NCBI RefSeq assembly: GCF_018398425.1
Contig: NZ_JADPMV010000001.1
Coordinates: 1,488,001 to 1,552,000, forward strand
Direction of reading: 5' to 3'
Length of the DNA stretch: 64,000 nt
DNA from: Pseudomonas lalucatii
Lineage (GTDB): Bacteria > Pseudomonadota > Gammaproteobacteria > Pseudomonadales > Pseudomonadaceae
Below are positions 9,293-16,684 of the stretch, piece by piece. The position numbers and the translations under genes are program-made. Under the pieces are notes generated by a model. The model saw only the letters and a program-made list of their open reading frames with translations, had not been told where the DNA came from and ran no database searches. Numbering within the stretch: the stretch's first letter is position 1; each line of letters opens with the position of its first letter.

Positions 9293-9613
9293 CTACTCCT
9301 CTGCGCCCTCAGCGGCGTGCAGTTGCTTACGGTGCGTGGTGCAGTTATCTACGACGCGCCGAAGAGCACGCGCATGGTTGCCAGGGATCTTGGGGGGGCT
9401 CCACACGCTGGGGATGCAGAATTCGCCTGGGCGACACTCATCATCGTTGTCTGGACAGTAGATTCGCCCCCAAGCGTGACTTCCACCCAGCTCTATGCGC
9501 CAGCCCTGCCCCTCGGCATGCCTCAGTGCTTCTTCAACCTCTTTCTTCGAGTGAAAAGGACGGGGGGCGTGATCTCCAGTATTCGCACGGCCAACAAGGT
9601 TGTCAACCGACAA
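9293..9613 (-). CDS. HicA-like small protein, probable RNase toxin
   Basis: A 106-residue protein whose core (SKKEVEEALRHAEGQGWRIEL-GGSHAWGRIYCP) matches the layout of HicA mRNA interferases: a helix, a GW strand, then a G-S-H motif holding the catalytic His. It differs from short HicA proteins by a Cys-rich insert (CPDNDDECRPGEFC) and a longer C-terminal helix. An in-frame stop lies just upstream, so the first usable start is the TTG at 9613, with no well-spaced Shine-Dalgarno; weak initiation would suit a toxin. It is followed after 4 bases by the HTH gene. Alternative: a non-toxic conserved island protein. The toxin call rests on the GSH motif and the pairing. Confidence 0.6.
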   Translation of the reverse strand: MSVDNLVGRANTGDHAPRPFHSKKEVEEALRHAEGQGWRIELGGSHAWGRIYCPDNDDECRPGEFCIPSVWSPPKIPGNHARALRRVVDNCTTHRKQLHAAEGAEE

Positions 9614-9617
9614 CCTT
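9596..9617. promoter_or_regulatory. Inverted repeat over the toxin start, probable autoregulatory operator
   Basis: AAGGTTGTC and GACAACCTT are perfect 9-base inverted arms around AACC. The repeat covers the TTG start codon of the HicA-like gene, so a bound repressor would block transcription, translation, or both. Confidence 0.6.
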
Positions 9618-9816
9618 TAACTTTAAAACCGATCCCCTCAACATCGGGACCACAACGCAGGGCGACCATGCGCTTGGTACCGAGCAACTTCTCGCAGGAC
9701 ACGGCCAAGGAAATGCCACTCAGACCACAGCGCCCGATAACTCAGCGTTTCTCGCGTCCGTTGAGACGACAGTCGTAGCGAGAGGGGATTGGACGTGCAA
9801 GCCTTCAGAGGCTTCG

Positions 9817-9854
9817 TTTCGTTTATTGTGATTTTCGTTTATTTCGTTTATAAA
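9817..9854 (+). promoter_or_regulatory. Sigma-70 promoter with three TTTCGTTTAT repeats, for the HTH/PIN operon
   Basis: A -35 box TTGTGA (9826-9831) and a -10 box TATAAA (9849-9854) are 17 bases apart. Three direct copies of TTTCGTTTAT begin at 9817, 9833 and 9842 and overlap both boxes, as expected for an operator of the antitoxin encoded at 9913. Confidence 0.7.
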
Positions 9855-9912
9855 ATAGCACCGATGCGCCGCACACCTGCCTGCGTGCACACAAGTAATT
9901 CTGGAGACACCC

Positions 9913-10380
9913 ATGACCATCGCGGACCTCAATCGCACGATGCTCCCCGACGAAAGGGAGATTGCTGCTGCCGTAGAGTCGCGCCGCCAGCTCGCCGCCT
10001 TCCTGTCGACCAAGCTGGAGACCCAGCGCATTGAAATACTGGACGATGAGCAGCGGCCGCACACCGTTCAATTGCCCGTTTCGGCTCTGCGTCTTCTTGA
10101 CGAAATCCTGAGCGAGCTGGCAATGGGGAATGCTGTGAAAGTCGTTCCGATCCATGCGGAGCTGACCACCCAAGAAGCAGCGGACCTGCTCAATGTCTCG
10201 CGCCCGCACCTGGTAAAGCTGCTGGATGAGAATGTCATTCCCCACACCAAGGTCGGCCGTCATCGCCGAGTGAAGTTCGCAGACCTCATGGGCTACAAAC
10301 AGCGCAGGACTGCTGAAAGCCGCCAAGCCATGGATGAACTCGCAGCACAAGCTCAGGAGCTGGGGATGGGGTACGAATGA
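9913..10380 (+). CDS. Excisionase-type HTH antitoxin of a PIN toxin-antitoxin pair
   Basis: A 155-residue protein. The N-terminal 80 residues are helical with no motif I can name. Residues about 83-135 are an excisionase-type helix-turn-helix: LTTQEAADLLNVSRPHLVKLLDE, then VIPHTKVGRHRRVKFADLMGY. The C-terminal helix (AESRQAMDELAAQAQELG) probably contacts the toxin. Its stop overlaps the start of the PIN gene (ATGA), the usual arrangement for this kind of type II module. It most likely represses its own promoter through the TTTCGTTTAT repeats upstream. Confidence 0.85.
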   Translation: MTIADLNRTMLPDEREIAAAVESRRQLAAFLSTKLETQRIEILDDEQRPHTVQLPVSALRLLDEILSELAMGNAVKVVPIHAELTTQEAADLLNVSRPHLVKLLDENVIPHTKVGRHRRVKFADLMGYKQRRTAESRQAMDELAAQAQELGMGYE

Positions 10381-10952
10381 GGCACTCACCGTTCACCGCG
10401 GTGTATGACGCAAACGTCCTCTACCCAGCGCCATTGCGCGATCTACTCATGCACCTGGCGCTAACTGGTGTGTACCGCGCGCGCTGGACGGCCCTGATCC
10501 ATGAAGAATGGAAGCGCAATCTCCTGCTCAATCGGCAGGATCTGACCCAGGCGCAACTGGATCGCACATCTGCCGCGATGGATAGAGCTATACCGGATGC
10601 CTTGGTCACCGGATACGAGCCCCTGTGTGCGGGGCTCAACCTCCCCGATCCAGATGATCGGCACGTCTTGGCTGCAGCAATCAAGTGCAACGCATCCGTG
10701 ATCGTGACCTTCAACCTGAAGGACTTCCCATCTGAGGTCTTGGAGCCGTTTGAGATCGAGGCGGTGCATCCAGACGACTTCATTGCCGATCTCTTCGACT
10801 TGGATCAGGCCGCCGTGCTTGAGGCAGTGCAAGCACAACGAGCCTCCCTGAAAAATCCACCGCATACCGCCCGGGAGCTTCTGGACCGGCTTCTGGTTCA
10901 AGGTCTAACGCAGAGCGTCAAGCTTCTCTCGGAGTACGAGCGACTGATCTGA
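10377..10952 (+). CDS. PIN domain ribonuclease toxin
   Basis: A 191-residue protein with a PIN nuclease fold in residues 1-140. The first metal-binding acid is Asp11 in VYDANVLYP; the later acids are in LNLPDPDDRHVLAAAI and FNLKDFP. PIN toxins cleave RNA, often tRNA or mRNA, using Mg or Mn ions. Translation starts inside the stop of the HTH antitoxin gene. The C-terminal 50 residues (helical, LKNPPHTARELLDRLL) are an extension seen in the PIN_3-type proteins found next to excisionase-like antitoxins. The pair probably stabilises the island. Confidence 0.85.
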   Translation: MRHSPFTAVYDANVLYPAPLRDLLMHLALTGVYRARWTALIHEEWKRNLLLNRQDLTQAQLDRTSAAMDRAIPDALVTGYEPLCAGLNLPDPDDRHVLAAAIKCNASVIVTFNLKDFPSEVLEPFEIEAVHPDDFIADLFDLDQAAVLEAVQAQRASLKNPPHTARELLDRLLVQGLTQSVKLLSEYERLI

Positions 10953-11343
10953 CCTGAGCTGGCGCCTAACTGGCCTGAGCGGGCCGGCAGCTACGGGCGC
11001 TTGTTTCGACCTTGCTCCTGGGACAGAGAGTCCGTCAGGAACACGTTGCTTCGCGCCCCTGCTCGACCGCATTGAGACTGGCCCTTGCCAGCATCATCCG
11101 AACTGTCCTGACTCGACCACTGACCGGCCTGCTTACATCCCAAGCAACTCAATGAGAGTTTCAGCCCCCTTCCTCTACGCCCGTCTGCGATAGAGGTGGT
11201 TTGCCACCAAGAACACCGCCCATAGGCTGGACTCACTGGAATGACATGGTGGCATGGAGCGATGAAAACACTGTTAATTCTGAAACTGCAGCGCAACGAA
11301 TACGCCAGCAACTCCCTCGACAGGGCAAGCCGAGGGCCTCGCT
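10953..11343. other. 391-bp gap between the PIN toxin and alpA
   Basis: No frame here looks like protein on either strand. I saw no clear hairpin terminator or promoter; it presumably holds the alpA promoter. Confidence 0.5.
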
Positions 11344-11550
11344 ATGAACAGTGATCTGGACAGGTTCTTGCGCGAGGCCGAAGTACTCGAACTAACCAGC
11401 CTCGCACGATCCACTCTATGGCGAGAGATTAAGGCCAAACGCTTCCCGAAACCGGTGCCCATAACCCCTGGGCGCGTCGGCTGGAGGGCTTCGGAGGTAG
11501 CACGCTGGCAGAAGTGCCCGACAACATGGAAACCGCAGGAGGCCGCTTGA
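11344..11550 (+). CDS. alpA: AlpA family DNA-binding regulator
   Basis: A 68-residue single-domain excisionase/regulator. The AlpA pattern is complete: VLELTSLARSTLWREIKAKRFPKPVPITPGRVGWRASEVARWQ, with the winged part FPKP and the GWRxSEVxxW motif. AlpA proteins switch on integrase expression or help excise P4-like islands. Here the gene faces the integrase gene convergently, but the IS21 element now lies between them: it entered at the last base of the alpA stop codon, leaving the coding sequence intact. Confidence 0.88.
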   Translation: MNSDLDRFLREAEVLELTSLARSTLWREIKAKRFPKPVPITPGRVGWRASEVARWQKCPTTWKPQEAA

Positions 11551-11556
11551 GCGGCC
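11550..11556. repeat. Left 7-bp target site duplication of the IS21 element
   Basis: AGCGGCC directly precedes the left terminus TGCGGATTTCGG and recurs directly after the right terminus at 14200-14206. It begins with the last base of the alpA TGA. Confidence 0.85.
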
Positions 11557-11783
11557 TGCGGATTTCGGAGCATCGTGACCGGCCGTTTCGGTTGATCGTG
11601 ACCGGTCATTTCGCTAACGCGTGACCGCTCGTTTCGCTAGCAACGTGACCGACTTTTCGCCTGTTCCGAAACAGGCGGTCACGGCTTACCGAAATCGCCG
11701 GTCACGGCTTAGCGAAATCATTCCTCCTCGTTGCGCATGACCTGACGCGACCGTCACCCTCGCCCGATTTCGGGAGACGAGGG

Positions 11784-13469
11784 ATGCCGGCGCCGCGAGT
11801 AGCCATGCGAAACATCAAAGAATGTCTGCGCCTCAAGCTTGAGGCCGGTTTGTCCCACGAAAAGATCGCCCGTGCCTTGCAGTTGTCCAAGGGCGTGGTC
11901 AGCAAGTACGTCACGGCAGCGCGGGTGGCCGGGCTGGACTGGCCGGCGCTGGTGGTCATGGACGAGGCCGCGCTGGCGGCTGCGTTGTTTGCGCCGGTGT
12001 CGACGGAAAAGTCGCGCGGTGAGCGGGTGCTGCCGGACGTGCTGAGCATCCACCGCGAGCTGCGCCGCAAGGGCGTGACCTTGCAGCTGCTGTGGGAGGA
12101 GTATCTCGCCGCACATCCGGGACAGCCGACCTACCGCTATACCCAGTTCGTCGAGCGCTACCGGCGCTATGCCCAGACCCTCAAGCGCTCGATGCGTCAG
12201 CTGCACCGCGCAGGCGAGAAGCTGTTCATCGACTATGCCGGGCCGACGCTGCCGGTAGTCGATCCGGCCACTGGCGAAGTCCGTCGGGCGCACATCTTCG
12301 TCGCGGCCCTGGGCGCCTCGAATTACACCTATGTCTGCGCGACACCGGGCGAAACCCAGGTGGACTGGCTGACTTCGCTGGGCCAGGCGCTGACCTATTT
12401 CGGCGGCGTGCCGGAGATGGTGGTGCCGGACAATCCACGCGCCCTGGTCGCCCAGCCGGATCGCTACGAGCCGGGCCTGAACCGCGCGACGCTGGAGTGC
12501 GCGCGCCATTACCAGACGGTGATTCTGCCGGCACGGCCCCGCAAACCCCAGGACAAGGCCAAGGCCGAGGTCGCCGTGCAGGTCGTCGAGCGCTGGATCA
12601 TGGCGCGCCTGCGCCACCGGCAGTTCTTCAGCCTGCACGCGCTCAATCAGGCCATCGCCGAACTGCTGGAGGATCTCAATCGGCGCCCGTTCAAGCGCCT
12701 CGACGGCTGTCGACGCGACTGGTTCGAGCGCCTGGATCGCCCGGCCCTGCGCCCGCTGCCGGCCCAGCCCTACGAGGTCGCCAGCTTCAAGCGCTGCAAG
12801 GTCAACATCGATTACCACATCGAGGTCAATGGCAGCTTCTACAGCGTGCCCTCGGCTCTGGCCCGGCAGAGCGTCGATGTGCGGCTGACGGCGCACACCC
12901 TGGAGGTGCTGCATGGCAACCGGCGGGTGGCCAGCCACCTGCTGCTGGGTCGTCGCGGCGCCTACAGCACGCAGCGCGAACACATGCCCGCCGCGCACCA
13001 GGCGCATCGCGAGTGGACGCCCCAACGCCTGCTCGACTGGGGTGCGCGAATCGGCCCCTGCACGCGCCAACTGATCGATCACCAGCTGACCCACAAACCG
13101 CACCCGGAGATGGGCTACCGCGCCTGTCTCGGGCTGCTCTCGCTGGCCCGTCGCTATGGCCATGCACGCCTGGAAGCCGCCGCCGAACGGGCCGTCCAGC
13201 TGCGCGCCTTCACCGGACGCAGTGTGCGCAACCTGCTCCAGCAAGGCCTGGATCGACAGCCGCTGCCCAAGCGTGCAGCCGAGACGCGCCTGCCTACCCA
13301 GCATGCCAACGTCCGTGGCGCCGACTACTACCAACCCCCGCAACAGGAGCTGTTCGATGATGCCCCAACACAGCCTGAATCAACTGCACCAGCTACGCCT
13401 GGACGGCATGGCCCGCGCGCTGGAAGAGCAATGGACGCTGCCGGCCAGCCACAGTCTGAGCTTCGATGA
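11784..13469 (+). CDS. istA: IS21 transposase IstA
   Basis: A 561-residue DDE transposase. The N-terminal HTH ([33 protein letters not shown]) binds the terminal repeats. The catalytic triad fits Asp150 (FIDYAG), Asp216 (VPDNPRALV) and Glu262 (KAEVAVQ). A Mu-type C-terminal domain follows ([17 protein letters not shown]). The last 37 residues overlap istB in another frame, a long overlap for this family, where overlap of a few bases is usual. The ATG at 11784 touches its purine-rich leader, and ATG 11805 ([11 protein letters not shown]) is a plausible alternative start. Confidence 0.92.
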   Translation: MPAPRVAMRNIKECLRLKLEAGLSHEKIARALQLSKGVVSKYVTAARVAGLDWPALVVMDEAALAAALFAPVSTEKSRGERVLPDVLSIHRELRRKGVTLQLLWEEYLAAHPGQPTYRYTQFVERYRRYAQTLKRSMRQLHRAGEKLFIDYAGPTLPVVDPATGEVRRAHIFVAALGASNYTYVCATPGETQVDWLTSLGQALTYFGGVPEMVVPDNPRALVAQPDRYEPGLNRATLECARHYQTVILPARPRKPQDKAKAEVAVQVVERWIMARLRHRQFFSLHALNQAIAELLEDLNRRPFKRLDGCRRDWFERLDRPALRPLPAQPYEVASFKRCKVNIDYHIEVNGSFYSVPSALARQSVDVRLTAHTLEVLHGNRRVASHLLLGRRGAYSTQREHMPAAHQAHREWTPQRLLDWGARIGPCTRQLIDHQLTHKPHPEMGYRACLGLLSLARRYGHARLEAAAERAVQLRAFTGRSVRNLLQQGLDRQPLPKRAAETRLPTQHANVRGADYYQPPQQELFDDAPTQPESTAPATPGRHGPRAGRAMDAAGQPQSELR

Positions 13470-14106
13470 ACGCCTCGGCCTGCTGCTCGACCGCGAGCTG
13501 GCCTGGCGTGACAACCAGCGCCTGGTACGGCTGCGCAAGAAGGCCAAGCTCAAGTACGCCAACGCCTGCCTGGAAGATCTCGACCGCCGCTCCGGCCGCG
13601 GCCTGGATGAGCGCCTGATCGCCAGCCTGGCCAACGGCGACTGGATACGCCAGCAACACAACCTGCTGCTGACCGGCCCGACCGGCGCCGGCAAGACCTG
13701 GCTCGCCTGCGCCCTGGGCAACCAGGCCTGCCGTCAGGGCTACAGCACCCTGTACCTGCGCACCCCGCGCCTGCTGGAGCAACTGCGCATCGCCCATGGG
13801 GACGGCAGCTTCGGCCGCACCCTGCAACAGCTGGCCAAGGTCGACGTTCTGGTGCTGGACGACTGGGCGCTGGCCCCGCTGGAGGAAGGTGCTCGGCATG
13901 ATCTGCTGGAAGTGATCGACGACCGCGCCGGCAGTCGCTCAACCATCCTGACCAGCCAGCTCCCCATCGAGCACTGGCATGGCTGGATCAACGACCCGAC
14001 CCTGGCCGACGCCATCCTCGACCGCCTGGTGCACAACGCTTACCGACTGACGATGAAGGGCGAGTCACTGCGCCGGAAAAAAGCCGAGGAACAAACCGCA
14101 TCGTGA
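13357..14106 (+). CDS. istB: IS21 helper ATPase IstB
   Basis: A 249-residue AAA+ ATPase related to DnaC that selects targets and stimulates IstA. An N-terminal helical part precedes Walker A GPTGAGKT (about residues 107-114), Walker B VLVLDDWA and a sensor-like [10 protein letters not shown]. Two adjacent ATGs (13357, 13360) follow a CAGGAGC Shine-Dalgarno and lie inside the end of istA. The C-terminus ([13 protein letters not shown]) is normal for the family, and the stop falls within the first repeat of the right IS end. Confidence 0.92.
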   Translation: MMPQHSLNQLHQLRLDGMARALEEQWTLPASHSLSFDERLGLLLDRELAWRDNQRLVRLRKKAKLKYANACLEDLDRRSGRGLDERLIASLANGDWIRQQHNLLLTGPTGAGKTWLACALGNQACRQGYSTLYLRTPRLLEQLRIAHGDGSFGRTLQQLAKVDVLVLDDWALAPLEEGARHDLLEVIDDRAGSRSTILTSQLPIEHWHGWINDPTLADAILDRLVHNAYRLTMKGESLRRKKAEEQTAS

Positions 14107-14199
14107 CCGATGCGATTACAATCCAGAACCCGCGCAACCGGGGTGGAAGCACCGGTCACGTACTAGCGAAACGCTCGGTCACGCTCACCGAAATCCGCA

Positions 14200-14206
14200 A
14201 GCGGCC
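14200..14206. repeat. Right 7-bp target site duplication of the IS21 element
   Basis: AGCGGCC copy that follows the right IS terminus, one base before the integrase stop codon region. Joining the two flanks restores AGGCCGC-TTGA-GCGGCCT, a hairpin between alpA and the integrase gene. Confidence 0.85.
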
Positions 14207-14207
14207 T

Positions 14208-15410
14208 TCAGCGTTTTTGGCCGATAACGTTCTTTTCCAGCCAAATAGCCCAGCGATCGAGTCCGCGCTTCTTTTCCTTGAAGTAGTCGTAACGGTCATA
14301 GTGCTTTGCGGACACGTCGTTGAACGCATGTCCTTGGATTCGATCCCGCAGCTGCTTATCCAGCCCTGCCTTGCCCATCAACGTCTTGCAGGTACGACGC
14401 AGATCCCTGAGGGTGAAAGGCGCGTCGAACTTGTCGGCGTGTCGGCCATAGAGCTTGGTCACGGCACGCGACAGCGACTGCACGTTGAGCGACTGCCCCT
14501 CAATTTTTCCCTGGAACGGGTATGCACTGGTTGTGCTGATCTCATCCATGACCCTCAAGCAGCCTTTCATCAGCTTGTTCATGGGCACGACATGCAGCGA
14601 GCGCTCCCCCTCCACACCCTTCTTGCTGCGAATAGTGACATGGTCAGCCAGGTAAAGAGCCCGCTCAGACTGCAGCAACTGCTCGGGGCGCTGGCCACCT
14701 GCAGCTATCAGGAACTTGAGCAGCTCGGCCGTGGTGAGAGAAAGGTGTTCAGGCAGCAGATTCCAGAGCGTCGCCAGCTCCTTGACCGAAAGAGCACGGT
14801 CACCTGGCTGTTCCCAGTCAGCCTGCACCGGAATGCTGGCAACTGGATTGCTCTGCAGACCGAAGCGCACCTCGTCCTTGAGGTAGTTGCGCGGATTGAA
14901 CTCCTGGCGCATGGCAAACTGAAAGGCGGCGTGCAGCCGCGAACGCAGACGGTTGGTCTGGGTTGTCACGCCATTGGCAATCATTCTCGCCAAGATATCC
15001 CGAATCTCGGCCGGACCAATCATCACTGCTGGGCGCGTGACGAGGCTGGGAAAGGGCTCACTGACATAGCGCTTGAAAGACCATTCGACGTGCTTGGCGG
15101 TAGCGGCCCCCTCAGCCTTGAGCTTGGCCACGTAGGAATCCATGAGATCACCGAAAGTGCCAGTAGAGAGCCGAACCTCTTTTTCTTCCCGGCTTTTATC
15201 CCGCGCCTCGGTCAGGCTGAGCGAGGGCCAGGTACCAAGTTTGATCTTGATCTTCTTACTGCCCTGACGACGCTGGAAGTAAAACTCTTTGGTGCCGTTC
15301 GGCCGCACGCGCAGCATCAGCACTCCTTCCCCTCTTGCACTACGCCCATCACTGACGGTGAATTCTTTCTCGGAGGGCTTGATCGCACGTATCTGCTTTT
15401 CAGTCAGCAT
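14208..15410 (-). CDS. P4-type tyrosine site-specific integrase
   Basis: A 400-residue integrase. It has an N-terminal DUF4102-like arm-binding domain (residues 1-80: MLTEKQIRAIKPSEKEFTVSDG, LGTWPSLSLTEAR), a core-binding SAM-like domain (about 85-190) and a catalytic domain. Catalytic residues are Arg241 (GGQRPEQLL), Lys263/264, the box II segment R335-D-L-R338, His361 and nucleophile Tyr371 (KHYDRY). The usual first His of box II is Arg here, as in a subgroup of P4-like integrases. It reads away from the tRNA-Gly att site 160 bases upstream and should drive integration and excision of the island. The IS21 element sits 1 base past its stop. Confidence 0.92.
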   Translation of the reverse strand: MLTEKQIRAIKPSEKEFTVSDGRSARGEGVLMLRVRPNGTKEFYFQRRQGSKKIKIKLGTWPSLSLTEARDKSREEKEVRLSTGTFGDLMDSYVAKLKAEGAATAKHVEWSFKRYVSEPFPSLVTRPAVMIGPAEIRDILARMIANGVTTQTNRLRSRLHAAFQFAMRQEFNPRNYLKDEVRFGLQSNPVASIPVQADWEQPGDRALSVKELATLWNLLPEHLSLTTAELLKFLIAAGGQRPEQLLQSERALYLADHVTIRSKKGVEGERSLHVVPMNKLMKGCLRVMDEISTTSAYPFQGKIEGQSLNVQSLSRAVTKLYGRHADKFDAPFTLRDLRRTCKTLMGKAGLDKQLRDRIQGHAFNDVSAKHYDRYDYFKEKKRGLDRWAIWLEKNVIGQKR

Positions 15411-15424
15411 TGGTATTCCTTTTT

Positions 15425-15448
15425 GGGGGCCGTTTCTGGGGGCCGTTT
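15425..15448. repeat. Two direct 11-bp repeats upstream of the integrase gene
   Basis: GGGGGCCGTTT occurs at 15425-15435 and 15438-15448, just upstream of the integrase start and between it and the att site. They may be integrase arm sites or AlpA binding sites. Confidence 0.55.
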
Positions 15449-15571
15449 ACCTAAAACAAGAAGGCACGCCCTGAAACACCACGAGACTCTGAAAACCCGT
15501 GAAAGCCCCTATTTTACTGGCTTACATGGCCAGTTGTGTATCTCCACACACGATACAAAAAACAACAAAAA

Positions 15572-15620
15572 TGAGCTTCCCAAGCTCATGACGAGGGTTC
15601 GATTCCCTTCGCCCGCTCCA
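15572..15620 (+). tRNA. 3' fragment of tRNA-Gly(CCC), island attachment site
   Basis: The fragment holds the anticodon arm (TGAGC-TTCCCAA-GCTCA, anticodon CCC), the variable region, the T arm (GAGGG-TTCGATT-CCCTT) and the 3' acceptor strand CGCCCGC-T-CCA. The D arm and 5' acceptor strand are absent: the bases before 15572 are A-rich and unrelated. It is therefore a 49-base duplicate created by integration, not a working tRNA gene. The original terminator follows at 15677. The intact copy should lie at the other end of the island, in the same orientation, beyond the left edge of the window. Confidence 0.85.
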
Positions 15621-15676
15621 GATTCTTATCCCGGCATGTTTCGAGATGCCTCAACATGAACCGGGAACCCAGGCAG

Positions 15677-15701
15677 ACCGGCCATCAGAGCCGGTTTTTT
15701 T
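15677..15701 (+). terminator. Rho-independent terminator of the original tRNA-Gly gene
   Basis: Stem ACCGGC/GCCGGT with loop CATCAGA, followed by a run of eight T. It sits 57 bases past the tRNA 3' end and has lost its promoter through the island insertion. Confidence 0.8.
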
Positions 15702-15858
15702 GTGTCCGCGTGCCTTACCCCTCCCCCCTTAGGACACGCCGACTGACCGGCGTCCCTGCTCCCTAGAGGCTGCTCCGCTCGCCGAGCTAGTCGAGCCTCC
15801 GCCGCTCAAAGTACGGTTCGCCGAGCCAACACATGCCTGTGGATTTGCGACGCACGGC

Positions 15859-15887
15859 ATGACAATTGTTAACAATTGTACGATAAT
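15859..15887 (+). promoter_or_regulatory. gntR promoter with an 18-bp perfect palindrome in the spacer
   Basis: A -35 box ATGACA (15859-15864) and a -10 box GATAAT (15882-15887) are 17 bases apart. The spacer is almost filled by the perfect palindrome ACAATTGTTAACAATTGT (15862-15879), whose core ATTGTTAACAAT (15865-15876) fits ATNGTNNACNAT. The position predicts autorepression by the GntR protein, and the same pattern recurs at 25130 and 37598. Confidence 0.75.
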
Positions 15888-15948
15888 CAGCCGCACCATC
15901 AGGGATGATCCCGTCTAAACACAGTACTGAGTGATCGGAGTAACCAAC

Positions 15949-16623
15949 ATGCCTGGAAGCAGTGCGATCTCGAAGCAGAGCTTCGACGTGCAAACGGCCA
16001 ATATTCTTCGCGAGATGATCGTTACCGGAAACCTGGAGGCCGGCTCTCGCCTCACGGAGGCCAAGCTGACCGAGCAGTTCCACGTATCCCGCGGCACCAT
16101 CCGCGCGGCCCTGCAGAAGCTGCACAACGAGGGCCTGGTTTCGCAGGTGCCCTACACCGGCTGGCATGTCATCGCCATCAACGCGCAGGACGCCTGGGAA
16201 CTGCACAACCTGCGCCGAGTGCTCGACGGCTTGGCCGCGCGCCTGGCGGCGGAGCGCATCGAGCCCGAAGGCGCCAAAAAGCTTGAAGAAGCCTACCAGC
16301 GCCTCTGCCAAACCTGCGAAGGTAGCGACCCCAAGGACATCGCCAACGCCGACTTCGAACTGCACAAGCTGATCGTCTCGCTGTCGGGACATGGCCGGCT
16401 GCAGGAGCACTACAAGCTGACAGAGCAGCAGATTCGCGTGTTCATCGCCTCCTGCGACTCCGAATTCTCCGACTACAAGAATATCGGCCAACGCCATGCC
16501 GCGCTGGTCCAGGCGATACTGGCGGGCGACGCCGATGCCGCCGAGCGCCTGGCTAAGGAGCACAACGCCTCTCAGGGCGACGCCCTGATCAGCAGCCTGC
16601 GGCAGATGGAAACCCAGAAGTAG
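15949..16623 (+). CDS. GntR family regulator, FCD (FadR) subfamily
   Basis: A 224-residue regulator. Residues about 10-75 form the winged HTH (TEQFHVSRGTIRAALQKLHNEGLV). Residues 85-215 form an all-helical FCD domain, with the metal/ligand-type residues Asp in NADFELHKLIV and the His in NIGQRHAALVQAI. FCD proteins usually bind carboxylic acids and leave their operator on binding. The ATG at 15949 has GGAG eight bases upstream; an in-frame GTG at 15931 lacks one. The palindrome in its promoter is shared with two downstream promoters, so it is the best candidate for the master regulator of the 16-37 kb catabolic locus. It sits just outside the island junction. Confidence 0.9.
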   Translation: MPGSSAISKQSFDVQTANILREMIVTGNLEAGSRLTEAKLTEQFHVSRGTIRAALQKLHNEGLVSQVPYTGWHVIAINAQDAWELHNLRRVLDGLAARLAAERIEPEGAKKLEEAYQRLCQTCEGSDPKDIANADFELHKLIVSLSGHGRLQEHYKLTEQQIRVFIASCDSEFSDYKNIGQRHAALVQAILAGDADAAERLAKEHNASQGDALISSLRQMETQK

Positions 16624-16635
16624 GCCTAACAACCC

Positions 16636-16672
16636 GGTCACTCGCCAAGGCCATGGCCGCTGGCGAGTGACC
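16636..16672. terminator. Hairpin between convergent gntR and oxygenase genes
   Basis: Perfect 12-bp arms GGTCACTCGCCA and TGGCGAGTGACC around a 13-base loop. There is no long T-run; it probably stops transcription from both sides. Confidence 0.65.
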
Positions 16673-16684
16673 TTCCACTGCGGG

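Larger units (their letters stand above)
11557..14199 (+). mobile_element. IS21-family insertion sequence (2643 bp), complete
   Basis: The termini TGCGGATTTCGG and CCGAAATCCGCA are perfect 12-bp inverted repeats, flanked by a 7-bp duplication AGCGGCC. Inside the ends lie the multiple repeats typical of IS21. The left side has four direct copies of CGTGACCG (11574, 11597, 11620, 11644) and two inverted copies (11676, 11699). The right side has one direct copy (14102) and two inverted copies (14153, 14176). Spacing within each set is 23-24 bp. The element carries overlapping istA and istB, both intact, so it may be mobile. Confidence 0.92.

Noticed and set aside
9523..9708. 61-codon minus-strand frame overlapping the HicA-like gene
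   Set aside because: It begins without a clear ribosome site and turns Arg/Lys-rich where it overlaps the better-supported HicA-like frame.
11754..13343. Long minus-strand frame across istA
   Set aside because: Shadow of a high-GC gene; the sense strand encodes a clear IstA with its DDE triad.
15572..15620. Functional tRNA-Gly gene
   Set aside because: No D arm and no 5' acceptor strand; the upstream bases are A-rich and cannot pair with CGCCCGC.
14103..15659. Plus-strand open frame of over 500 codons across the integrase region
   Set aside because: It lies antisense to the integrase gene, whose protein shows all catalytic motifs; the antisense translation has none.
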